Positions 8,417-16,659 of a stretch of DNA of 64,000 bases are shown one piece after another (the first letter of the stretch is position 1; every line of letters begins with the position of its first letter). The notes below the pieces were generated by a model, which ran no database searches, was not told the DNA's origin, and saw only the letters and a program-made list of their open reading frames with translations. The stretch is taken from NCBI GenBank assembly GCA_002102225.1, contig LQPB01000090.1, positions 292,733-356,732 on the forward strand. The letters run 5' to 3'. Origin of the DNA: Mycobacterium interjectum (GTDB taxonomy: Bacteria; Actinomycetota; Actinomycetes; Mycobacteriales; Mycobacteriaceae). A program made the translations under genes and the position numbers.

Positions 8417-8946
8417 GAAAACGGCCCGTCGTCGAAATCCTCGTCGGCGACGTCGGATCCGGCGGGCTCCACCCGCTCCTGGACCAGTGGGGTCAGCGCC
8501 GCCCGGAGATGACGATGGCGACGCGCCCAGGCCTGGGCGGTGCGGTCGCCGGTGAGCTTGAGACCGATGCCTATCCGGTGGCGCGGCACCCCGGCCAGTT
8601 CGCCGAGCGCCCGCGAGGACTGCCATTTCGCCAGCTCCTTGCCGGACGCCTCGTGGTGCTGGGGCTCGGGATACACCTTGAGGATTTCGCGCACCAGGAT
8701 GGTTTCGGTGCCCTGGCGCAGTGCGTCCTCGGTGAGCTCGACCGAGACGTGGATCCGCGCCGCCTTCACCTGCAACCCGACGAACGCCGACACCAGGACC
8801 AGGAAGATGGCCGGGACGACCAGCGACACCGGTGCCCCGCTCCAGATCTCGATCAGGACCATGGCCGCCGCCGACGCCGGGCCCAGTGCCACCCACCACC
8901 AGCTGGCGCCGGGCTCGTAGAACAACGGCTTCGGTTCGGCTGTCAC
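8413..8946 (-). CDS. DUF3093-like membrane protein coupled to hemB (Rv0513-like)
   Basis: 177 residues from GTG 8946, which overlaps the hemB TGA by four bases (GTGA), so translational coupling with hemB is likely. Residues about 10-60 hold two hydrophobic segments (WWWVALGPASAAAMVLIEI and SLVVPAIFLVLVSAFVGL). The remainder is a soluble domain starting IHVSVELTEDALRQG and ending in an acidic tail (DVADEDFDDGPFS). The layout of two N-terminal helices plus a small beta-rich domain resembles DUF3093-type actinobacterial proteins; that family assignment is from memory. The function is unknown. Confidence 0.78.
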   Translation of the reverse strand: MTAEPKPLFYEPGASWWWVALGPASAAAMVLIEIWSGAPVSLVVPAIFLVLVSAFVGLQVKAARIHVSVELTEDALRQGTETILVREILKVYPEPQHHEASGKELAKWQSSRALGELAGVPRHRIGIGLKLTGDRTAQAWARRHRHLRAALTPLVQERVEPAGSDVADEDFDDGPFS

Positions 8947-9926
8947 GACAGCCAGCCTGCCGCATCCGCGGCCCAATAGGTGAGCACGACGTCGGCCCCG
9001 GCGCGCCGGATGCTCGTCAGCGACTCCAGCGCGGCGGCGCGCTCGTCGATCCAGTTGTTGGCGGCCGCGGCGCAGATCATCGCGTACTCCCCCGACACCT
9101 GATACGCGGCGACCGGCACCGGCGAGACCTCCGCCGCGGCCGCCAGCACATCGAGGTAACCCAATGCGGGCTTGACCATCACGATGTCGGCGCCTTCGTC
9201 CAGGTCCAGCCGGACCTCGCGCAGCGCCTCCCGGAAGTTGCCGGGCTCCTGCTGGTAGGTGCGCCGGTCCCCGGACAGACTCGAGCTCACCGCTTCGCGG
9301 AAGGGGCCGTAGAACGCCGAGGCGAACTTCGCGGCGTAGGCCAGGATCACCACGTCGGTGTAGCCGGCCGCGTCCAGACCGTCGCGGATCGCGGCCACCT
9401 GCCCGTCCATCATGCCGCTCGGCCCCACCACGTGGGCGCCCGATTCCGCTTGCGCCACAGCCAGTGTGACGTAGCGGGCCAGGGTGGCATCGTTGTCCAC
9501 CCGGCCCCGGGCGTCCAGGACCCCGCAATGCCCGTGGTCGGTGAACTCGTCCAGGCAGGTGTCGGCCATCAACACCGTGGCGTCACCGAGATCCTTGGCC
9601 AGGTCGCGCAGCGCGACGTTGAGGATGCCGTCCGGATCGGTGCCGGCCGAGCCGGTCGAGTCCTTGTCCTGCTCGCGGGGCACGCCGAACAGCATCACCC
9701 CGCCCACCCCCGCGGCGACGGCCTGTTCGGCGGCCCGGCGCAGCGAATCCCGGCTGTGCTGAACGACGTTGGGCATAGATGGGATGGGTCGCGATTCCGA
9801 TATCCCGTCGGCGACGAACATCGGCAGCACCAAATGCCTTGGCTCCAAAGACGTTTGCGCGACCAGGCGACGCAACGCCGGGGTCGAGCGGAGCCGGCGC
9901 GGACGCTGCCGCGGGTAGGTACTCAT
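8943..9926 (-). CDS. hemB: Delta-aminolevulinic acid dehydratase (porphobilinogen synthase)
   Basis: 327 residues, the normal family length. It condenses two 5-aminolevulinate molecules to porphobilinogen in the cytosol. Landmarks: PMFVADG near the N-terminus, the metal-binding region VLMADTCLDEFTDHGHCG, the first active-site lysine in ILAYAAKFASAFYGPFR, and the Schiff-base lysine in DIVMVKPALGYLD. The start ATG 9926 gives MSTYPRQRPRRLRSTPALRR, the usual mycobacterial N-terminus. The gene is downstream of hemD with a 91-base gap and is followed without a gap by two membrane-protein genes. Confidence 0.96.
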   Translation of the reverse strand: MSTYPRQRPRRLRSTPALRRLVAQTSLEPRHLVLPMFVADGISESRPIPSMPNVVQHSRDSLRRAAEQAVAAGVGGVMLFGVPREQDKDSTGSAGTDPDGILNVALRDLAKDLGDATVLMADTCLDEFTDHGHCGVLDARGRVDNDATLARYVTLAVAQAESGAHVVGPSGMMDGQVAAIRDGLDAAGYTDVVILAYAAKFASAFYGPFREAVSSSLSGDRRTYQQEPGNFREALREVRLDLDEGADIVMVKPALGYLDVLAAAAEVSPVPVAAYQVSGEYAMICAAAANNWIDERAAALESLTSIRRAGADVVLTYWAADAAGWLS

Positions 9927-10017
9927 CGCGAGTCGCAACCGCCAGCGTGCGCAAAATGCCAGCCCGGGCGGCGTGTCGGTGTGCAAACACGCACGCTCGC
10001 GGGCGGGAGGGGCCGCA

Positions 10018-11688
10018 CTAGCGCCTGCGGCTCTTCTTGCGCGGCGGCGGCAGCGCCCCCTCGGCGCGCAACCGCGCGGCGTGCTCGGCCAGGGCGTCGA
10101 CGAGCGGGCCCACGGCGGCGGTGTCCGGCTGCACGTCCACTCGCAGACCGAATTCCGCGGCCGTCTCGGCGGTCTTGGGGCCGATGCAGGCGATGATCGT
10201 GCGCGCGTGCGGCTTGCCGGCGATGCCCACCAGGTTGCGCACCGTCGAGCTGGAGGTGAAGCACACCGCGTCGAAGCCACCCGTCTTGATCATCTCGCGG
10301 GTGGCCGCCGGCGGCGGCGCGGCGCGCACGGTCCGGTAGGCGGTGACGTCCTCGATCTCCCAGCCGCGCTCCCGCAGCCCCTCCGCCAGCGTCTCCGTGG
10401 CGATGTCGGCCCGCGGCAGCAGGACCCGGTTGACCGGGTCGAAAATGCTGTCGTAGTCCGGGAAGTCGTCCAGCAGCCCGAGCGAGGACTGCTCGCCGGC
10501 CGGCACCAGCTCGGGGCTGATCCCGAAGGCCCGGACCCGGTCGGCGGTGGACTCGCCGACACAGGCGATCTTGACTCCCGAGAACGCCCGCGCGTCCAGG
10601 CCGAACTCGCCGAACTTCTCCCACACCGCACGCACCGCGTTGGTGGAGGTGAACACCACCCACTGGAAGCGGCCGTCGACCAGACCCTTGACGGCGCGCT
10701 CCATCTGGGCGGGGCTGCGCGGCGGCTCGACGGCGATGGTCGGCACCTCGATCGGCAGCGCACCGTAGGACGTCAGCCGCTCGCTCATCTCGCCGGCCTG
10801 ATCCTTGGTGCGGGGCACCAGCACCGTCCAGCCGTACAGCGCGCGGCTCTCCCACCAGTTCAGCTTCGCCCGGCTGGCGACCGTCTTGCCGATGGTCACC
10901 ACCAGCGGGCCGGTCATGGGGCCGGCCGGGTCGTTGCCGCCCAGGACGGCCGAATCGGTCAGGCCGCCCAAGGTGGTCTCGACCGAGCGCTGCTGGCAGG
11001 TGGTGCCCTGCGCGGTCACCACGCACGGGGTGGCCTCGGCCAGCTCGTGCTCGATCAGGGCGCGGGCCGCGTCGGCCAGGTGCGAGGCGGTGGCCTGCAG
11101 GATCAGCGGGCCGGGGGCCGCCGCTAAAGCGTCCCAATCGACATGTGGGTCGCGGACGTCGGCGACCGTGTGCGACGAGCCCAGCGGCAACCCCGCGTAG
11201 GTCGGCACGGCGCTGGTGGCGGCCAGCCCGGGCACGATCTCGATGTGCAGGTGGCTGCGCGCGACGGCGTTCACCTCGGTGATCACCGCGTCCAGCGTCA
11301 GCGGGTCACCGGCCACCAGCCGCACCACGCCGACCCCCGAACGAGCCTCGGCGACAAGGGTTTTGGCAACCTCGGCGGGCTCACCCAGCGCCGGACGGAC
11401 GTCCGGACCACCGGAGATCACCGCCGGTGCGGCCTGGCCGGCGTCGCCGGCCCCTGGGCCATTGCCGTCGGCGTTGCCGTCCGGGCCGGCCGGCGCGGGA
11501 CCGGAGACCGGCGGCAGGTCCTTGCCGATCAGCGCGAGCACGGGTTCGGGCACATCGGGGTCGGTGAACACCAGGGCGGCGTTGGCCAGCACCGTGGCCG
11601 CCCGCGTGGTCAACAGTCCCGGATCGCCGGGGCCCGAGCCCACGAACGTGATGTGGCCCGGTCTCGGCTTACGCCCTCGCGTCGTCAT
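10018..11688 (-). CDS. hemD: Uroporphyrinogen-III synthase fused to degenerate SUMT-like domain
   Basis: 556 residues; the ATG is preceded by GGGAG five bases upstream. The N-terminal part (about 10-265) has the uroporphyrinogen-III C-methyltransferase fold: VGSGPGDPGLLTTRA, VPGLAATSAVPTYAGLPLG. The C-terminal part (about 280-530) is the HemD domain that closes hydroxymethylbilane to uroporphyrinogen III (VLVPRTKDQAGEMSERL, VFTSTNAVRAVWEKF, CVGESTADRVRAFG, FDAVCFTSSSTVRNL). The methyltransferase half carries an Ala/Gly/Pro-rich insertion near residues 55-105. Its usual GGDPFxFGRG motif is replaced by AGDPLTLDA, so methyl transfer is doubtful while HemD activity is expected. The C-terminus is basic (PPPRKKSRRR). 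It lies 22 bases after hemC. Confidence 0.92.
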   Translation of the reverse strand: MTTRGRKPRPGHITFVGSGPGDPGLLTTRAATVLANAALVFTDPDVPEPVLALIGKDLPPVSGPAPAGPDGNADGNGPGAGDAGQAAPAVISGGPDVRPALGEPAEVAKTLVAEARSGVGVVRLVAGDPLTLDAVITEVNAVARSHLHIEIVPGLAATSAVPTYAGLPLGSSHTVADVRDPHVDWDALAAAPGPLILQATASHLADAARALIEHELAEATPCVVTAQGTTCQQRSVETTLGGLTDSAVLGGNDPAGPMTGPLVVTIGKTVASRAKLNWWESRALYGWTVLVPRTKDQAGEMSERLTSYGALPIEVPTIAVEPPRSPAQMERAVKGLVDGRFQWVVFTSTNAVRAVWEKFGEFGLDARAFSGVKIACVGESTADRVRAFGISPELVPAGEQSSLGLLDDFPDYDSIFDPVNRVLLPRADIATETLAEGLRERGWEIEDVTAYRTVRAAPPPAATREMIKTGGFDAVCFTSSSTVRNLVGIAGKPHARTIIACIGPKTAETAAEFGLRVDVQPDTAAVGPLVDALAEHAARLRAEGALPPPRKKSRRR

Positions 11689-11710
11689 TGTCGCTCCCAA
11701 GTGACTCTCT

Positions 11711-12655
11711 TCAGTTTCCTCGCGCGGGGTCTTGCCGCGCTCCCCCAATCAGCTCTCCGGCCCCCAGCTCGAGCAGCTCGGCGGCGACCGAGAGCCCCAG
11801 CTCTCGTGCCCGACCGGGGGTGCCGATGCCGGACGCGCGGATCACGTCGGACCCGTCCAGCGCCGCCACGCAGCCGCGCAGCGACAGCTCTTCGAAGACC
11901 CGCCCCTCTTCATCGATGGACTCGACCACCTCGGCGATCGCACCCACCGGTGCCGAGCAACCGGCCTCCAGTTCGGCCAGCAGAGCTCGCTCAGCGGTGA
12001 CCGCCGCGCGCGTGTCGGCGTCGTCCAACTCCGCCAGCACCGCCGCCAACTCGGCGCCGGCGCGGCACTCGACGGCGAGCGCGCCCTGAGCCGGTGCTGG
12101 CAACATCTGCACCGGCTCTAGCGTCTCGGTGACATCGTCGAGGCGGCCCAGCCGGGCGAGACCGGCCCTGGCAACCACGATCGCGTCAAGATCACCACTG
12201 CTTACCCTGTTCAACCTGGTATCTAGGTTGCCTCGTAGGGGGCGGATTTCCAAACCGAGACCCAATGCTCTAAGCTGCGCGGCCCTCCGCGGCGACGACG
12301 TGCCCACCAGCGAACCCGCCGGCAACTCCCCCAGCACCAGCCCGTCGCGGGCGACCAGCGCGTCGCGAGGGTCGTTGCGCGGCGGGATCGCGGCGATGGT
12401 GAACCTCGGGTCCTCGGCCGTCGGCAAATCTTTGTGCGAGTGCACCGCGGCGTCGACGCGGCCATCGTCGATGGCCTCCCGCAACGCGGTGGTGAAGGCG
12501 CCCACGCCCAGGGTCTGAATGGGCGCCGACGACCGGTCGCCGGCCGTGCTGATGGTCACCAACTCGGCCGGATGGCCGTTGGCGATCAAGGCGTCTCTGA
12601 CGACACCGGCCTGGGTGGTGGCCAACAGGCTGCCCCGGGTGCCTATCCGGATCAC
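11711..12655 (-). CDS. hemC: Hydroxymethylbilane synthase (porphobilinogen deaminase)
   Basis: 314 residues. It polymerises four porphobilinogens to hydroxymethylbilane. Signature segments: IRIGTRGSLLATTQ at the start, VHSHKDLPT, GTSSPRRAAQL, IRPLRGNLDTRL, and the dipyrromethane-cofactor cysteine in ELEAGCSAPVGA (Cys233). I prefer GTG 12655 because it places IRIGTRGS at the N-terminus as in orthologues; a TTG at 12664 would add three residues. Either start is within 14 bases of the hemA stop, so the gene is in the hemA operon. Confidence 0.95.
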   Translation of the reverse strand: MIRIGTRGSLLATTQAGVVRDALIANGHPAELVTISTAGDRSSAPIQTLGVGAFTTALREAIDDGRVDAAVHSHKDLPTAEDPRFTIAAIPPRNDPRDALVARDGLVLGELPAGSLVGTSSPRRAAQLRALGLGLEIRPLRGNLDTRLNRVSSGDLDAIVVARAGLARLGRLDDVTETLEPVQMLPAPAQGALAVECRAGAELAAVLAELDDADTRAAVTAERALLAELEAGCSAPVGAIAEVVESIDEEGRVFEELSLRGCVAALDGSDVIRASGIGTPGRARELGLSVAAELLELGAGELIGGARQDPARGN

Positions 12656-12668
12656 GTGCGCCAATCGG

Positions 12669-14048
12669 CTACTCGCCGGACTGTTGAGGCGGGCCGCCGT
12701 CGAATCCGCTTGTTACCGTGGGCAATTCGCTGGCACCGACGGCGGCTACGGAGTCTATGGCGGTCTGGTCAAGTTCGAAGAGTTCGCGCAGCGCCTCGGC
12801 GTAACTGTCGCCGCCCGGCGCGCTGGCGAGCTGCTTGATCCGCACGGTGGGGGCGTGCAGCAGCTTGTCCACCACGCGGCGCACGGTGCGCGCCACCTCC
12901 TCGCGGTGGGCGCTTTCCAGGCCGGGCAGCCGGTTGTCGAGGCGCAGCAGCTCGGCCTCGACGACGTCGGCGGCCCGCTGGCGCAGCGCCGTCACCGTCG
13001 GGGTGACCTCGGCCATCCGCTGGCCCGCCAGGTAGGTGGCGACCTCGGCCGCCACGATGTGGCGCGCGGCGTCGACGTCGGCGGCGGCCGCGTGCGCCGA
13101 CGGCTCGCGTTGCACGCGGTCCACGTCGACGACCCAGACCCCGGGCAGCCCGGCGACCGCCGGGTCGACGTCGCGCGGCATGCCCAGGTCGCAGATGACC
13201 AGCGGGTGGGCCGCCTCGTCCCGGCGGGCCGCGGCCAGCGCGTGGTGCACGTCAGCCAGCGTGACCACCGGACTGACCGCGCCGGTGCAGCTGACCACGA
13301 CGTCGGCGTCCGCCAGCGCGTCGGCCAGCCGGTCCAGGGTGAGCGCCTCGGCCCGCACGCCGGACTCGCGGATCTTGCGGGCCAGCCGCTGCCCGCGGGA
13401 CGCCGAGCGGTTGACCACCGCGACGTGGGCGATGCCGGCCCGGATCAGGTGCGCCGCGGACAGCGCGCCCATCGCCCCGGCGCCGATGACCACGGCGGTC
13501 TTGCCCGCCAGCCCGCCCAGCCTGCGCTCGGCCATGCCCAGCGCGACCGACACCACCGAGGCGCCGGCGGCGTCGATGGCGGTCTCGGAGTGCACCCGCT
13601 TGCCCACCGACAGCGCCCGCTGGGCCAGCTCGTGCAGCACCCGGCCGACGGTGCGGTTGGCCTCGGCGGTCCCGTAGGCGCGGCGCACCTGGCCCAGCAC
13701 CTGCTGCTCGCCGATCACCGCGGAATCCAGGCCGCTGGCCACCGCGAACAGATGCTCGACGGCGGCCTCGCTGTAACGCACGTAGGCGTACTTGGTCAGG
13801 TCGCCCATCGACATCCCGGAGTGCTCCGACAGCACCTGCCCGACCACCGCCAACCCGCCGTGGAACGCGTCGACGACGGCGTAGACCTCGACCCGGTTGC
13901 AGGTCGAGAGCACCATCGCCTCGGTCACCAGCGGCGACTGCAACACCCGATCGACGATTTTGACCTGATCGGATTCGTCGATGCTGAGTTGTTCCAGGAC
14001 GGAGACCGGCGCACTGCGGTGCGAAACCCCGAAGAGCAGGACGCTCAC
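12669..14048 (-). CDS. hemA: Glutamyl-tRNA reductase
   Basis: 459 residues from GTG 14048. It catalyses the NADPH-dependent reduction of glutamyl-tRNA to glutamate-1-semialdehyde, the committed step of C5-pathway tetrapyrrole synthesis. Visible: N-terminal LLFGVSHRSAPVSVLE, the catalytic cysteine in MVLSTCNRVEVY (Cys50), GEQQVLGQVRRAY, the NADPH-binding VIGAGAMGALSAAHL, LVICDLGMPRDVDP, and a C-terminal dimerisation helix region. It is first gene of hemA-hemC-hemD-hemB on this strand; a 97-base gap separates it from the glutaredoxin-like gene upstream. The last 15 residues (TSGFDGGPPQQSGE) look disordered. Confidence 0.96.
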   Translation of the reverse strand: MSVLLFGVSHRSAPVSVLEQLSIDESDQVKIVDRVLQSPLVTEAMVLSTCNRVEVYAVVDAFHGGLAVVGQVLSEHSGMSMGDLTKYAYVRYSEAAVEHLFAVASGLDSAVIGEQQVLGQVRRAYGTAEANRTVGRVLHELAQRALSVGKRVHSETAIDAAGASVVSVALGMAERRLGGLAGKTAVVIGAGAMGALSAAHLIRAGIAHVAVVNRSASRGQRLARKIRESGVRAEALTLDRLADALADADVVVSCTGAVSPVVTLADVHHALAAARRDEAAHPLVICDLGMPRDVDPAVAGLPGVWVVDVDRVQREPSAHAAAADVDAARHIVAAEVATYLAGQRMAEVTPTVTALRQRAADVVEAELLRLDNRLPGLESAHREEVARTVRRVVDKLLHAPTVRIKQLASAPGGDSYAEALRELFELDQTAIDSVAAVGASELPTVTSGFDGGPPQQSGE

Positions 14049-14145
14049 GGCAGCATCACCTGGCCAGCTCCCTTGCTTCCCCAGTAACTGAACTGCTGTC
14101 CACGGTAATCGTTAATCAGCTGGGCTACCAAATAACTGGTGCCCG

Positions 14146-14415
14146 CTACCGGGCGAGGTCGGCGCGCAGCCGCGGCTCGTCCACCTCCCAGTAACTGTGC
14201 TCCCGGCCGTCCAGCAGCACCACCGGGAGGCGATCGCCGAACTCCGCCCGCAGTCCGGGGTCGCCCGCCGCCGCCGCGGCGTCGACGTCGGTGGTGGCGA
14301 GCTCGAAGCCCAGCTCGTCGGCCAGTTCGACCAGCCGGGCGTGCACCCGCGCGCAGATCGTGCAGCCGTCGCGGGTCAGCAGCTCCACCCTCGGTCGGCC
14401 TGGGCCCTGCGTCAT
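14146..14415 (-). CDS. Glutaredoxin-like thioredoxin-fold protein (Rv0508-like)
   Basis: 89 residues. The thioredoxin-fold redox motif CTIC is near residue 20 (TRDGCTICARVHARL), followed by a cis-Pro type LPVVLLDG. The size and DUF836/glutaredoxin-2-like layout fit a small cytosolic thiol oxidoreductase. The ATG is at 14415; the gene faces away from the WXG100 pair and lies directly upstream of hemA on the same strand (97-base gap), so it may share the heme operon transcript. Partners are not evident. Confidence 0.85.
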   Translation of the reverse strand: MTQGPGRPRVELLTRDGCTICARVHARLVELADELGFELATTDVDAAAAAGDPGLRAEFGDRLPVVLLDGREHSYWEVDEPRLRADLAR

Positions 14416-14475
14416 GGCGACCAGTGTGGCACCGGGTGAATTGTGGGGCCAGGCGGCGGCGGTTACGTTGCCGCT

Positions 14476-14787
14476 GTGGCTGCCGAGGACGCGGTGCGGG
14501 TCGACCCGCTGGCGATGCGCGGCTTCGCCGAGGTGCTGGCGGGTCGCGCCGAGGAGCTGCGGAATCAGTTCGCGGAGCTCAACGCTCAGGTCGGCGAAAT
14601 GCTGGGCGGCTGGCGCGGAACCTCGGGAGGCGCCTACGCCTCCGCGTGGGAGCTGTGGCACCGCGGCGCCGGCGAGGTCGAGGTGGGCCTGTCGATGTTG
14701 GCGCGGTTGGTCGGCCGGGCCGGCGGGCACTACCAGCAGAACGAGGCGATGTCCGCACACGCGCTGCGCGGGGTGCACCGTGGCTGA
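14476..14787 (+). CDS. WXG100-family protein A, putative type VII secretion substrate
   Basis: 103 residues from GTG 14476 (a GTG at 14443 would add 11 residues; I chose 14476 because the N-terminus then parallels that of the next gene). Two predicted amphipathic helices flank a W-R-G turn at residues 46-48 (GGWRGTSGG), the WXG100 hallmark. Near the C-terminus YQQNE (86-90) fits the type VII secretion signal YxxxD/E. The gene overlaps the next WXG100 gene by eight bases, as in esxB-esxA-type pairs that form heterodimers. No esx secretion genes (eccB-E, mycP, PE/PPE) are nearby. In M. tuberculosis this interval carries mmpS2-mmpL2 (from memory). Confidence 0.8.
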   Translation: MAAEDAVRVDPLAMRGFAEVLAGRAEELRNQFAELNAQVGEMLGGWRGTSGGAYASAWELWHRGAGEVEVGLSMLARLVGRAGGHYQQNEAMSAHALRGVHRG

Positions 14788-15070
14788 GGCGTTTCGGGTG
14801 GATCCGCGGGCGCTGGCCGATGCGGTGCAACGGATGTCGGAGTTTGCCCGCCACGCCGAAAGCATGCTGGCCGAAATCGATGCTCTGGTCGGCACTTTGC
14901 ACTCCACGTGGGCGGGCAGCGGCGCGGCGGCCCACGCCGAGGCGCATCGGCACTGGGCCCGCGGTGAGGCGATGATGCGCGAGGCCCTGGCCCAATTGCG
15001 GGCCGCCGGCGAGACGGCCCACGGCAACTACACCGGTGCGATGGCAACGAATTTGGCGATGTGGCCCTGA
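14780..15070 (+). CDS. WXG100-family protein B, partner of the upstream gene
   Basis: 96 residues from GTG 14780, overlapping the upstream gene by eight bases, so the pair is almost certainly cotranslated. Helix-turn-helix hairpin with the W-A-G turn at 44-46 (HSTWAGSGAA). The N-terminal helix begins FRVDPRALADAVQRM, closely paralleling VRVDPLAMRGFAEVL of protein A, so the two probably arose by duplication. The tail (HGNYTGAMAT) has a Tyr but no acidic residue at +4, so the secretion signal would be carried only by protein A, as is usual in Esx heterodimers. It is likely secreted or surface-associated; the effector role is unknown. Confidence 0.8.
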   Translation: MAEAFRVDPRALADAVQRMSEFARHAESMLAEIDALVGTLHSTWAGSGAAAHAEAHRHWARGEAMMREALAQLRAAGETAHGNYTGAMATNLAMWP

Positions 15071-15173
15071 TCTGACGCCTCGGGCGCGCAAACCGTTTCG
15101 GACCTTCGCCGGATAGGGTTGATAGCGGTCATCCCACGACTACCGGGCGGCACGCGAGCTAGGAGGTTGGGCC

Positions 15174-16091
15174 TTGGTTTCATCGGCTTCCTCTGGGTCG
15201 GGCGGCGCGGACCCCAATGGCCGCGCCGACCCGAACGCGCTGGTCGACAACGCGAGCGCCGAACGCGCTCTGGAGGATCTACGGGCCAGCGCCGCCGACG
15301 AAGGGCGCCCGCAGCCACCGATCGACCTGACCGCCGCCGCGTTCTTCGACGTGGACAACACCCTGGTGCAGGGCTCCTCGGCGGTGCACTTCGGGCGCGG
15401 GCTGGCCGCGCGCAACTACTTCACCTATCGGGACGTGCTCGGATTCATCTACGCCCAGGCCAAGTTCCAGCTGCTGGGCACGGAGAACAGCGACGACGTC
15501 GCGGCCGGCCGGCGCAAGGCGCTCGCCTTCATCGAGGGCCGCTCGGTCGAGCAGCTGGTCTCGCTGGGCGAGGAGATCTACGACGAGATCATCGCCGACA
15601 AGATCTGGGCCGGCACCCGCGCGCTGACGCAGATGCACCTCGACGCCGGCCAGCAGGTGTGGCTGATCACCGCCACCCCGTACGAGCTCGCGGCGACGAT
15701 CGCCCGGCGGCTGGGGCTGACCGGCGCGCTGGGGACCGTCGCCGAATCGGTCGACGGCGTTTTCACGGGCCGGCTGGTCGGCGAGATCCTGCACGGCCCC
15801 GGCAAGGCCCATGCCGTGCGCTCGCTGGCCATCCGCGAGGGCCTCAACCTCAAGCGCTGCACCGCCTATTCCGACAGCTACAACGACGTGCCCATGCTGT
15901 CGCTGGTCGGCACGGCGGTCGCCATCAACCCCGACGCACGGCTGCGGGCCCTGGCCCGCGAACGAGGTTGGGAGATCCGCGACTTTCGCACCGCGCGCAA
16001 GGCCGCCCGGATCGGGGTGCCGTCGGCGTTGGCCCTGGGCGCGGCGGGCGGCGCGCTGGCGGCACTGGCGTCAAGGCGCCAATCGCGCTGA
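15174..16091 (+). CDS. serB1: HAD-superfamily phosphatase IB, SerB1-type (Rv0505c-like)
   Basis: 305 residues from TTG 15174, chosen because AGGAGG (15161-15166) lies seven bases upstream. HAD motifs: motif I FFDVDNTL (nucleophile Asp), motif II LITATP, motif III Lys in GPGKAHAV, motif IV SDSYNDVPML. The HAD-IB subfamily includes phosphoserine phosphatases, hence the SerB label in mycobacteria, though substrate specificity is not proven by motifs. The first 45 residues are Ser/Gly/Asp rich and probably disordered. A hydrophobic segment near the C-terminus (VPSALALGAAGGALAALA) may anchor it to the membrane. The closely related CicA/SerB1 proteins share this tail. Confidence 0.85.
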   Translation: MVSSASSGSGGADPNGRADPNALVDNASAERALEDLRASAADEGRPQPPIDLTAAAFFDVDNTLVQGSSAVHFGRGLAARNYFTYRDVLGFIYAQAKFQLLGTENSDDVAAGRRKALAFIEGRSVEQLVSLGEEIYDEIIADKIWAGTRALTQMHLDAGQQVWLITATPYELAATIARRLGLTGALGTVAESVDGVFTGRLVGEILHGPGKAHAVRSLAIREGLNLKRCTAYSDSYNDVPMLSLVGTAVAINPDARLRALARERGWEIRDFRTARKAARIGVPSALALGAAGGALAALASRRQSR

Positions 16092-16135
16092 TAGGCTGCG
16101 CCGCTGAGACGTAATCGAGCGGGGAGCACAGCGGC

Positions 16136-16648
16136 ATGACCATCCCAGAATCAGCCCAAGACCTCATCGGCAGCCATTACCGGGCACCGGATTATTTCCA
16201 GGTCGGGCGCGAAAAGATTCGGGAGTTCGCGCAGGCGATCAAAGACGAGCACCCGACGCACTACAGCGAGGCCGACGCCGAGGCCGCCGGCTATCCCGCG
16301 CTCTTGGCGCCGCTGACCTTCCTGGCCATCGCGGGGCGGCGTGTGCAATTGGAGATTTTCACCAAGTTCAACATCCCGATCAACATCGCCCGGATCATGC
16401 ACCGCGACCAGAAATTTCAGTATCACCGCCCGATCCTGGCCCACGATAGGCTGTACTTCGACACCTACTTAGACTCAGTGATCGAGTCCCACGGCGCGGT
16501 GATCGTTGAGATCCGCAGCGAAGTCACAGACGCCGAGGGCAAGCCGGTCGTCACCAGCGTCGTTACGATGCTGGGGGAAGCCGCACACCAGGACGCAGGC
16601 GCTGAAGAAACCGTCGCCGCGGTCGCATCCATATCAGCCGGAAAGTAG
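16136..16648 (+). CDS. HadA-like (3R)-hydroxyacyl-ACP dehydratase subunit (Rv0504c-like)
   Basis: 170 residues with a MaoC/hot-dog N-terminal half-domain like HadA/HadC: LIGSHYRAPDYFQVGREKIREFAQA, ALLAPLTFLAIAG, FQYHRPILAHDRLYFDTYLDSV. HadA- and HadC-type subunits are the non-catalytic, acyl-chain-binding partners of HadB in FAS-II mycolic acid elongation. This gene stands alone without a hadB neighbour, but lies 11 bases upstream of cmaA2, which also works on mycolic acids. No complete D-x4-H catalytic pair is obvious. It is annotated as UPF0336 in relatives; a dehydratase role is inference from family and context. Confidence 0.8.
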   Translation: MTIPESAQDLIGSHYRAPDYFQVGREKIREFAQAIKDEHPTHYSEADAEAAGYPALLAPLTFLAIAGRRVQLEIFTKFNIPINIARIMHRDQKFQYHRPILAHDRLYFDTYLDSVIESHGAVIVEIRSEVTDAEGKPVVTSVVTMLGEAAHQDAGAEETVAAVASISAGK

Positions 16649-16659
16649 GGGCGATTCCA

